From Pilimelia columellifera (GTDB lineage: Bacteria > Actinomycetota > Actinomycetes > Mycobacteriales > Micromonosporaceae), in contig NZ_BAAARY010000040.1 in NCBI RefSeq assembly GCF_039532605.1, forward strand, positions 1 through 10,888: DNA of 10,888 nucleotides, read 5' to 3'. Below are positions 1-7,268 of this stretch, one piece after another; positions within the stretch are counted from its first letter, which is position 1, and every line of letters begins with the position of its first letter. The translations under genes were made by a program, and so were the position numbers. The notes beneath the pieces were generated by a model. It made no database searches. It saw nothing but the letters and a program-made list of their open reading frames with translations, and was not told the DNA's origin.

Positions 1-24
1 CCTACCGGGGCGCCGCGTCTCCAT
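1..24 (-). CDS. Possible start of a further cluster gene, cut by the window edge
   Basis: On the minus strand an ATG lies at 24-22, after a GGGG run that could serve as a weak ribosome binding site. It opens a frame reading METRRPGR before the window ends. It lies 37 bases after the stop of the KamA-like gene and runs in the same direction, so a continuing operon is possible. Eight codons are too few to recognise a family, and the frame may be chance. The rest of 1-61 shows no clear terminator hairpin. Confidence 0.2.
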
Positions 25-61
25 CTTTGACCCCGAGCCGGTCGGCGTGTCGCCACCTACG

Positions 62-1420
62 TCACCGTCTGTGACCAAAGGATGGCCCGGAAAGGCTCAA
101 TGGTGCCGTCACATCGGCGCTCTGGTCGAAGAACGGCAGGTCGGTCTTGGTGAGCGGCCGCAGGTCAGTCACCCAGGCCGCGTGGTCGTCGTAGCTGGCG
201 AAGAACGGTCGGCCCACCATTTCCGGATCTCGGGCCTGGAGATAGCGCAGCGCCAGCGCGGGTTGATCACCGACGGTGGTCACTCCGTCGACGACCACCT
301 TCCCCAGCGACGTTGACATCGACGGTCCGCGCACCGTACGGGCGAGGCCGGTGACGGTCGACACCGCTTCTCGATAGATCTCCCACCCGCGGACCAGCGG
401 AACCTCGAAATAGTGGCGCGGGCCGGTATCCCGTTCCACAAACATGTAGTAGGGCACCGCGTCGAGCGCGACCGTACGAGTCCAGAGGTCGCGCCAAACA
501 GACGCGTGGTCGTTGATCGTTCGGACCAGCGGCGCCTGGGTGCGGATCACGGCGCCCGTCGCCCGAACCCGCTGCACCGCGCGGTGTACCGCAGCGGTCT
601 CCAGCTCTCGGGGATGGGTGACGTGTGCCATCAGCGCGAGATGCTTGCCGGCAGCCTTGACCCGCTCGAACAGGCGCATGAGGTCGTCGGCATCGCGGTC
701 GGTAACGAACCGGTAGGGCCAGTAGGTCAGCGCCTTGGTGCCGATGCGGATGGTGCTGATATGCGCGAGGTCGGGATGTAGGAATGGTTCGATCGCCCGG
801 CTGAGGTTCTCCGTGCTCATGATCAGCGGATCGCCGCCGGTCATCAGGATGTCGCTGATCTCGGTGTGGCTGCGCAGGTAGGCATGCAACCGCCCGGCGT
901 CGGCCTCCTCAGCGGCAATCTTGAGGTCGGGGATTCCTACGAACTGCGCCCAACGGAAACAGTAGGTGCAGTACGCGTGACAGGTCTGACCCTGCCGAGG
1001 AAAGTAGAGCAGGGTCTCCCGGTACTTGTGCTGCACGCCCGACAGCGGTTTCCCGTCCCACTCGGGAACGTTCAGATCCGTCTGGCCGGCAGGGTGGGCG
1101 TTCATCCCAGCCTGGATCTTGCGCACTGCCGCTGTCAGCGTCGCCTGGTCTGCCTGGCTACGGATCAGTTCGGCGATCGTCTTCAGCTCGATCGGCGCCA
1201 GCATGTCCGGCTGGGGAAAGACCAACCGGAAAATCGGGTCGTCGGGGATGTTTGACCAGTCGATCAGCTCGTCGACGATGTACTGATTCGTCTTGAACGG
1301 CAACACCGCGGCGACGGCACGGGTGAGCAGCTGTGTCTCTTCGTCTGCTCCACAGCGTTCCAGCAACCCGCCCAGGTGCCGCGGCAGGAACGCCTGGAAG
1401 CGAGGCGATGACTCTCCCAT
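62..1420 (-). CDS. KamA-family radical SAM aminomutase (lysine 2,3-aminomutase-like)
   Basis: A 452-residue protein of the lysine 2,3-aminomutase family. Known members use SAM, a [4Fe-4S] cluster and PLP to move an alpha-amino group to the beta carbon. Seen: the cluster motif CxxxCxxC at C147, C151 and C154 (CHAYCTYC), then FRW whose R156 matches the carboxylate-binding Arg134 of the clostridial enzyme; a SAM-site GGD at 195-197 (MTGGDPL); PYY at 323-325; and K374 (SLGK), the likely PLP lysine. Aligned by eye, the residues that hold the lysine epsilon-amine (Asp293 and Asp330 in the clostridial enzyme) become R330 and S367, so lysine is an unlikely substrate. I chose the ATG at 1420: it overlaps the NRPS stop as TGATG, follows GAGGGGG at 1431-1425, and the 52 codons upstream are the NRPS C-terminus in another frame. 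This overlap suggests translational coupling and supply of a beta-amino acid to the NRPS (inference). Family is sure; substrate is unknown. Confidence 0.9.
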   Translation of the reverse strand: MGESSPRFQAFLPRHLGGLLERCGADEETQLLTRAVAAVLPFKTNQYIVDELIDWSNIPDDPIFRLVFPQPDMLAPIELKTIAELIRSQADQATLTAAVRKIQAGMNAHPAGQTDLNVPEWDGKPLSGVQHKYRETLLYFPRQGQTCHAYCTYCFRWAQFVGIPDLKIAAEEADAGRLHAYLRSHTEISDILMTGGDPLIMSTENLSRAIEPFLHPDLAHISTIRIGTKALTYWPYRFVTDRDADDLMRLFERVKAAGKHLALMAHVTHPRELETAAVHRAVQRVRATGAVIRTQAPLVRTINDHASVWRDLWTRTVALDAVPYYMFVERDTGPRHYFEVPLVRGWEIYREAVSTVTGLARTVRGPSMSTSLGKVVVDGVTTVGDQPALALRYLQARDPEMVGRPFFASYDDHAAWVTDLRPLTKTDLPFFDQSADVTAPLSLSGPSFGHRR

Positions 1421-1431
1421 CACGCCCCCTC
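1418..1431 (-). promoter_or_regulatory. Ribosome binding site and TGATG coupling of NRPS stop to KamA-like start
   Basis: GAGGGGG at 1431-1425 stands four bases before the ATG at 1420-1418. The NRPS stop TGA (1422-1420) shares its last base with that ATG. A ribosome ending the NRPS can reinitiate on the aminomutase, which ties their expression together and decides the start codon. Confidence 0.7.
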
Positions 1432-4400
1432 GCTGTCCGAGGCGGCCGAGCCGGCGGCGAGCGCCGCGCTGATGGCGGCCGCGGTGTCCCGGACGCCCGG
1501 CTCCTGCCACATGGTGAAGTGGTCCACTGCGGGCACCGTCCGAACATCGATGTCGGTATGTAGGACTTCTTGCCAACCCAACGTCGGCGAGGCTGTATCG
1601 GGACGACTCTGCTCGCCGGCGAGTACGAGCGCCACATGGGTGGCGGGCAGCTGCGTCCGGCGCAGGCGATAGCCGACCAACGCTGTCGCGTGCGCGTCGA
1701 AGACCCGGAACCGCTGCCGCAGTTGGTCGAGTTCCTCGCTCCCGGGCGCCTCGTCAACCAGCGAGCGAGCGTCGATCTCCTCCTTGGTCATGCGGGCGAG
1801 ATCCCGGGCGAACGAGGCCGCGCGATCAGCGCCCGGGCTCGCAAAATGCTCGAATGCGCCACTGCCTGGGGCGTAGCTGTCCAACAGCAGGAGCGTCGCC
1901 GTGTCCGCCCCCTCAAACGACAACTGCCTGGCGATCTCGTACGCGACCACACCGCCCATCGACCAACCGCCAAGGTGGTAGGGCCCCTGCGGCTGAATCT
2001 GCAGAATCTCGTGCAGATAAGCCGCCGCCATCTCCGCGATCGTCGTGTATCGGGAGCCGGAGCTGAGGCCCGGTGCCCGTAGCCCGACGACCTTGAACCT
2101 TGCCGGCAAACCAGCGGCGACCTGTCGGTAGCACATGACGTCACCGCCGATGGGATGCACCAGGAAGAGCACCGGGCCATCAGGCTCACCCGGGCGTAGC
2201 ACGAGTGCCGTGTCACTGGCGTGATCCGCCACCGCCCCAGCGGTGGCCTCCCGGACCAGGTCGGCCAGCTGATCCACCCGCGGCGCTTCCAGTAGCTGCC
2301 GCAGGGTCAGCGACACTCCGAGCTGCTTGCGAAGCCTCGTGATCAGGATCGTGGCCAGCAGCGAATGACCTCCGACGGAGAAGAAGTCGTCCGTCACTCC
2401 GAAATTCTCATGACCGAGCAGCTGCGCCCACGCCTGCCAGACAGCCGTCTCTACCTCGTCCCGCGGTTCCACCCGGCCGTCGGTCGGGTGGGCAGGGGCC
2501 GCGCCGGACAGTGAAGATCGGTCCAGCTTCCCGTTGGGCAGCAACGCGAAACGGTCCAGGAAGATGAAGAGGCTCGGCACCAGCCCCAGTGGAAGCCGCT
2601 GTCGGGCAAACTGCCGCAGCGACTCCGTCGTCAAGGTTGAACCGGAGGAACGCACGACGTATGCGACGAGCTGTACCTCGCCCGATTCCTTGTCCGCGTC
2701 CACGTACACCTGCTGCACCTCGGCATGACTGGCCAGCTCAGCGCCAACCTCGGCCGGGTGCACCCGCACTCCACGGATCTTGAGTAGGTCGTCCTTCCGA
2801 CCCTCGACGAAGACCTGGCCATCGGCGTCAACCCACGCGAGATCGCCGGTGTGGTAGAGCAGGTCATCCTCGTCCCGGCCGAACGGGTTCGGCCGGAAGA
2901 CCGACCCAGCCGTGGACGTGAACGAGTCGGACAGGTATCCGAGGGCGCGGTACGGCGTTCGCAGCACGATCTCGCCGCGCTCGCCGGGCTGACACGGGTA
3001 GCCATCGGTGCCCACCACCACCATTTGCGCACCCGGCAGGGCCTGGCCCACCGGTAACGGCCCCTGCGGGACCTGGGCCGGCACCCGGTAGCGAGTCTTG
3101 ATCATGGTCGTCTCGGTCGGCCCGTAGAAGTTGACGACCTCCGTCTGGCTGCCCAGCAGTCGGTCACGCAACGCGGCGACCGTAGCGCCAGACAGCGGCT
3201 CCCCCGCCAGACAGAGCAGACGCAGATGGTTCAGGCGTGGCGTGGTGGCATTAGCCTCACGCAGCCACGATGCGGCGACGCTCGGTGTGGTGTGCACGAT
3301 GGTCACCCGCTCGTGCGCCAGCCAGTCGAGCATCCGCCGCGTGTCGTCGCGCACCTGCGGCGGTGGAAGACAGAGCGTCGCTCCGCGGGTCAGCGGGACG
3401 AACACGTCCCGCAGCACAGCGTCGAACGACAACGTGGTGAACTGGGCCACCCGATCCTGCGGGCTGGCGTCGAACTCCCGCGCCTCCCAGTCGACAAAAT
3501 GATCAAGGCCTCGGTGTGAGCCCAGAACTGCTTTCGACTCACCCGTCGTGCCAGAGGTGAAGAAGAGGTAGGCAGCGTCCTTGGCCCCGGGCCGGGTCGT
3601 CGACCCAGAACCGACCCGTTCGGTCAGCTCGGCGAACGACAGTTGTCGAGCCTTCACACTGTCAGGCAGATCGGTCGCCGAGACCGGCTCAGCCTGGAGC
3701 ACGCGGTCCACCCCGGCCCGCTCCAGCATGCGCTGCCGGCGAGGCCCCGGCAGGGCTTCGTCCAGAAGCAGCGGCACCGCGCCGCCGCCGATTGCGGCGA
3801 TCAGACAGGCGACCGTGGCGGGCGTCTTGCCGCCGAGAATGCCGACCCGCTCATGTGGGCGAACCTCCGCCCCGGCTCCGTCAACCGCGGCAGCCAGCTC
3901 ACGATAGGTGACCTGACCACCCTCCCACGAGATCGCCACGGCGTCCGGAGCTCGATCTGCCTGACCGCGAAACAGCTCGGCGACCGGCGTGAACGCCTGC
4001 GATTCCAGCACCGTGCTGAATGGATGGGCATCGTGACGCACCCGGGCCAGCGGGGTCTGCGGCTGTTCCGTGGCGAAGCGCAGCAGCTCGACCATGCGCG
4101 TTCCCAGCGCGTCCACCAATTCGGGCTGGAGCGCGTCGACGTCGTACTCCAGGTCGAGCGTCGCAGCGTCCTCGGTAATCCGGACCACGACCGTCAGGTC
4201 GAACTTTGCCGTCGGCGCCGAGCCTGACCCGTCCGCGGCGGTGGACACGACGTCGACGGGCTGGAGGAGCCGGTAGGTGCGAGGCTGCTCCTCCCGCGGT
4301 GGCATCCGCAGAATGACGGAGAAGAGCGGACGTCGATCGCCGCCACGCTCGGCCGCCACGGCGTCAACGATGTCGGCAAACGAGGTCGACTGGTGCCCGG

Positions 4401-7224
4401 CCGCGGCGACCATCGCAGCGCGCACCCGGCCGAGAGCCTCAGCGAAGCTTGGATTTCCCGACATGTCGAAGCAGTAGGCGTGGGTACGGACGAAGAAGCC
4501 GACGACCTCGCCGAGTTCCTCCAGGTCCCGCCCGGCGCTGTCGCTGCCGATGACAATGCGGTCCTGCCCCGACGCGCGCGCCAGGACGGAGGCGAACGCC
4601 GTCATCATGGTCATGTACTCAGTCGACTCGGCTTCCCGAGATCGGGCGGCCACACCACGTGCGGTTTGCGGGTCGAGGACGAAGCGCTTGACCAGCTGCT
4701 GGTGCGGCCGTGAACCGGGCTGAGGCCGCCCGCTCGGCAGGTCCAGGGCCGGAACATCGCCCAGTTGCGCTCGCCAGAAGGCCAGGTCGGCCTCGGCGCG
4801 GGCCGGAGCTGCCTGACGGGCACGCCACGCCACGTAGTCCCGGAACTGGGGACCGGTGGTCTGCCCCGCGTCAGTCGTCCACGCCGTCGGGTCCGCCAGT
4901 AGCGCGTCCACCTGCTCGGTCAGCAGGCTCCAGGAGATTCCGTCACAGCAGAGGTGATGGATGGTGAGGCCAACCAGCCGTCGGCCGTTCACGAGGATGG
5001 TCCGCACCCGAATCGGCGGGCGGGACGCCAGATCGAACGGCTGCGCCGACTCCGTCTGAAGCGCCGCCAGCCCCTCCGCGACATTCTCAGCAGGGGCCAG
5101 GACGCCGAAGTCGAGCTCGGCGGCCGCCGTGCGCTGTACCGGCCGACCATCCTGCTCAACGAAGCGAAGCCGCAGTGCCTCATGCCGCTCACACACCTGT
5201 AGGAACGCCAAGCGCACGGCGTCGTCGTCGACGTCCGCCGGCAGGCTGAAGACTCCGGCCATGTGATAGGCGGCGCTTTCGGGTTCAAGCTGGCGTAGGT
5301 ACCAGAGGCCCTCCTGCTCCGGCGAGAGGCGCTGGAACTCCTCCCGTGGCACCCGGACGAGTTCCGTGGCCGGCGATCCGGCGGCATCTGTTGCTTCAGC
5401 GACTGCGGCGGCCAGCGTTGCCACTGTCGGGGAGGAGAACAGCGCCTGCAGGTTCAGTTCGACATCGAACGCCCGTCGGATCCGGGCGAGCACGCGAGCC
5501 ATCATCAGGGAGTGCCCACCGAGGGCGAAGAAGCTGGCATGCCGCGACGTGACCTCGACCTTGAGGACTTCGGACCACACCTGTGCCACTCGAAGTTCGA
5601 CGTCGGTCCACTCACCGGTATCGGCCGCCTGGTCCGCGTCGTCAACCTCGGCAACTGGCCGGGGCAGCGCCGCACGATCCAGCTTTCCATGACTGGTCAG
5701 GGGCAGGCGGTCCAGGAATACGACATGGCCGGGCACCATGGCGTTGGATCCGTGCTGGGCGACGTGCTGCCGAATCACCATGGCGTCCAGATCGACATCC
5801 GGTTGGCGTACGACATACGCGACCAGGGCGACGTTGTCGTCGTCTCCGGTAGCCGCCACAACCGCGGCGTCCTTCACCCCGGGGTGCCGGCCGATGAGCG
5901 CACCGACCTCAGCCGGGTGCACCCGCACCCCGAGGACCTTGATCTGGTCGTCCATCCGGCCATGGATCTCCACGTTTCCGTCCGGGCCGAACCGACCCAG
6001 ATCACCCGTGCGCTGCACCAGATCGTCGGGGTCATCGGGGTTCAACGGGTTGACCTCGAACAGTGGCGCCTCGCCAGCTGCCGGACGCCAGGCGCCGCGA
6101 GTGAGGAACGGCGTTCGAATGAGGACCTCACCGGGCTCACCGATGCCGCAGCGACGCCCGCGCTTGTTCACGACCAGCAGCTCGGCCCCATCGGTCGGCT
6201 TACCAATCGGAAGAACATCGGCCGGAACCTCACCGTCAGGTACGCGGTACCACGACTTGAGGATGGTCGCTTCGGTGGTCCCATAAAGGTTAACGAACTG
6301 GACACCGGACCCGACGATCGTGCTCCGGAACCGGGAAACCGGGCTGCCTCGGAACGGTTCGCCAGAAAGGCAGATCAAGCGCAGCGCCGGCAGTTGAGTC
6401 CCCGGCGTCGCCTCGGCGAGCAGGGACGACAAAACACTCGGCACGGTCTGGATGACGGTGACCTCGTCATCGCGCAGCCACTGGAGCACCTTGGCCAGGT
6501 CGATGAAGGGTTGGTCGGTAGGCGGAAGGCAGACCGTGGCGCCGCCGATGAGCGCCGGGAACAGGTCCTTGAACACGGCGTCGAAGGTCAACGCGGCCAG
6601 CTGCCCCACGCGGTCGTCGGGGCCGAACTCCAATGCGCGCTGCTCCCAGGAGCAGAACTGGGCCAACGCGCCGTGCCAGCCGAGAACTCCGCGCGGCTCG
6701 CCGGTGGTGCCGGAGGTGAAGCAGAGGTAGGCAGGGGCAGCCACGTCGACGTCGGGTAGAACGGCGCCGTTGTCCTCGCCGGAGCGCTCCAGATCACCGG
6801 AGGAGACGGGGACCGGGCCAGTCAACGGCGGCAGCGTCGATGTCTCGGCGGTGTCGACAATCAGCCGGGGTTCCGCCCGGTCGACGATCTGCTGTGCCCG
6901 CTGGTGATTCTGCGCGACATCAACCATCGTGAGAGTCGCCCCGGCACGCAGCACCCCGAGCATCGCCACGACCGTGTCGATGGAGCGGCCGCCGCGTACG
7001 ACCACGACATCGCCCTGGCTCACCGATGCGGCAACCAGCCCCCGTGCCACCGCCGCCGACCGCCGCATGAGCTCGGCGTAGCTGCAACTCTGTCCGCTCC
7101 GAACCAGCGCCGTGGCGTGCGGGGTGCTAACGGCGACCGCTTCGATCATGGCCGGGATGGTCAGGTCCGGGGACAGCCACTGGGCCGTCGCCTCGGTGGT
7201 GTCGTTGATGGAGGAGTGCGTCAT
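1420..7224 (-). CDS. Two-module NRPS, A-PCP-C-A-PCP-TE, terminal synthetase
   Basis: A 1934-residue cytoplasmic NRPS that activates two amino acids, joins them and releases the product. Domains in order: A1 about 25-520 (FTSGTTGEPRG at 169-179, TGDL at 406-409, Lys514 in HGKLD); PCP1 about 535-610 (GGHS, Ser572 for phosphopantetheine); C about 628-1055 (HHLCCDG at 756-762, intact); A2 about 1075-1575 (FTSGTTG at 1222-1228, YGPTET at 1367-1372, Lys1566); PCP2 about 1585-1655 (Ser1621); TE about 1684-1925 (GWSMG with Ser1755, Asp1782, His1902). No epimerisation or methylation domain is seen. By-eye ten-residue codes on GrsA numbering are DAKQCSLILK for A1 and DARHCAFMIK for A2; I match neither to a known substrate. 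The ATG at 7224 has GGAA seven bases upstream and lies 44 bases after the previous stop. A TTG at 7272 overlapping that stop is possible but adds 16 residues unlike an A-domain lead-in. The TE shows that chain release happens here; hydrolysis or cyclisation cannot be told. Confidence 0.95.
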   Translation of the reverse strand: MTHSSINDTTEATAQWLSPDLTIPAMIEAVAVSTPHATALVRSGQSCSYAELMRRSAAVARGLVAASVSQGDVVVVRGGRSIDTVVAMLGVLRAGATLTMVDVAQNHQRAQQIVDRAEPRLIVDTAETSTLPPLTGPVPVSSGDLERSGEDNGAVLPDVDVAAPAYLCFTSGTTGEPRGVLGWHGALAQFCSWEQRALEFGPDDRVGQLAALTFDAVFKDLFPALIGGATVCLPPTDQPFIDLAKVLQWLRDDEVTVIQTVPSVLSSLLAEATPGTQLPALRLICLSGEPFRGSPVSRFRSTIVGSGVQFVNLYGTTEATILKSWYRVPDGEVPADVLPIGKPTDGAELLVVNKRGRRCGIGEPGEVLIRTPFLTRGAWRPAAGEAPLFEVNPLNPDDPDDLVQRTGDLGRFGPDGNVEIHGRMDDQIKVLGVRVHPAEVGALIGRHPGVKDAAVVAATGDDDNVALVAYVVRQPDVDLDAMVIRQHVAQHGSNAMVPGHVVFLDRLPLTSHGKLDRAALPRPVAEVDDADQAADTGEWTDVELRVAQVWSEVLKVEVTSRHASFFALGGHSLMMARVLARIRRAFDVELNLQALFSSPTVATLAAAVAEATDAAGSPATELVRVPREEFQRLSPEQEGLWYLRQLEPESAAYHMAGVFSLPADVDDDAVRLAFLQVCERHEALRLRFVEQDGRPVQRTAAAELDFGVLAPAENVAEGLAALQTESAQPFDLASRPPIRVRTILVNGRRLVGLTIHHLCCDGISWSLLTEQVDALLADPTAWTTDAGQTTGPQFRDYVAWRARQAAPARAEADLAFWRAQLGDVPALDLPSGRPQPGSRPHQQLVKRFVLDPQTARGVAARSREAESTEYMTMMTAFASVLARASGQDRIVIGSDSAGRDLEELGEVVGFFVRTHAYCFDMSGNPSFAEALGRVRAAMVAAAGHQSTSFADIVDAVAAERGGDRRPLFSVILRMPPREEQPRTYRLLQPVDVVSTAADGSGSAPTAKFDLTVVVRITEDAATLDLEYDVDALQPELVDALGTRMVELLRFATEQPQTPLARVRHDAHPFSTVLESQAFTPVAELFRGQADRAPDAVAISWEGGQVTYRELAAAVDGAGAEVRPHERVGILGGKTPATVACLIAAIGGGAVPLLLDEALPGPRRQRMLERAGVDRVLQAEPVSATDLPDSVKARQLSFAELTERVGSGSTTRPGAKDAAYLFFTSGTTGESKAVLGSHRGLDHFVDWEAREFDASPQDRVAQFTTLSFDAVLRDVFVPLTRGATLCLPPPQVRDDTRRMLDWLAHERVTIVHTTPSVAASWLREANATTPRLNHLRLLCLAGEPLSGATVAALRDRLLGSQTEVVNFYGPTETTMIKTRYRVPAQVPQGPLPVGQALPGAQMVVVGTDGYPCQPGERGEIVLRTPYRALGYLSDSFTSTAGSVFRPNPFGRDEDDLLYHTGDLAWVDADGQVFVEGRKDDLLKIRGVRVHPAEVGAELASHAEVQQVYVDADKESGEVQLVAYVVRSSGSTLTTESLRQFARQRLPLGLVPSLFIFLDRFALLPNGKLDRSSLSGAAPAHPTDGRVEPRDEVETAVWQAWAQLLGHENFGVTDDFFSVGGHSLLATILITRLRKQLGVSLTLRQLLEAPRVDQLADLVREATAGAVADHASDTALVLRPGEPDGPVLFLVHPIGGDVMCYRQVAAGLPARFKVVGLRAPGLSSGSRYTTIAEMAAAYLHEILQIQPQGPYHLGGWSMGGVVAYEIARQLSFEGADTATLLLLDSYAPGSGAFEHFASPGADRAASFARDLARMTKEEIDARSLVDEAPGSEELDQLRQRFRVFDAHATALVGYRLRRTQLPATHVALVLAGEQSRPDTASPTLGWQEVLHTDIDVRTVPAVDHFTMWQEPGVRDTAAAISAALAAGSAASDSEGA
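1450..2175 (-). other. Type I thioesterase domain of the terminal NRPS
   Basis: An alpha/beta-hydrolase releasing domain at the C-terminus, after PCP2. Seen: LFLVHPIGG at 1686-1694, typical of the TE N-terminal strand; the nucleophile elbow GGWSMGG with Ser1755; LLLLD with Asp1782; and VDHFTM with His1902. Together these give a complete Ser-Asp-His triad. About 240 residues is normal for the family. Whether it hydrolyses the chain or cyclises it cannot be read from the sequence. Confidence 0.9.
2500..4002 (-). other. Adenylation domain A2 of the terminal NRPS
   Basis: Activates the last amino acid. It resembles A1 closely around the core: LSFDAVLRDVF with Asp1268 and Arg1272, CLAGEP, YGPTET, and RVHPAEV at the A8 hinge. 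This suggests that both arose in one unusual subfamily or by duplication (inference). The region around motifs A1-A2 (1106-1155) is short and aberrant: by eye, about five residues are missing between YREL and RVGIL, and the usual KAGGAYVPLDP is replaced by a glycine-rich version ending in PLLLDE. The ATP-binding loop and Lys1566 are intact, so it is probably active. Confidence 0.85.
5665..7152 (-). other. Adenylation domain A1 of the terminal NRPS
   Basis: Activates the first amino acid of this protein as its adenylate and passes it to PCP1. All ATP-site motifs are readable. The A4 region reads TFDAVFKDLF: Asp215 (GrsA Asp235, which anchors the amino group) is present, and Lys219 falls where GrsA has Trp239. 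The A8 hinge reads GVRVHPAEVG where most NRPS A domains have a form of RIELGEIE. It sits at the N-terminus of its protein with no C domain before it, so it either starts a chain or pairs with the C domain ending the upstream protein. Lys at 239 also occurs in one known Glu code (DAKDLGVVDK), a weak hint of an acidic substrate. Confidence 0.85.
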
Positions 7225-7268
7225 CTGTAAGTTCCAATCGCAGGCTCGCGACGGCAGGCGCCGATATA

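Noticed and set aside
1421..1576. Longer 5' extension of the KamA-like gene to a start at 1576
   Set aside because: The extra 52 residues are Arg/Gly-rich and overlap the NRPS thioesterase C-terminus in another frame. The ATG at 1420 has a ribosome binding site and stop-start overlap.
5512..6759. 415-codon plus-strand open frame opposite the NRPS A1 domain
   Set aside because: It is an antisense shadow of high-GC coding sequence. The opposite strand has complete NRPS motifs, and this frame has none that I recognise.
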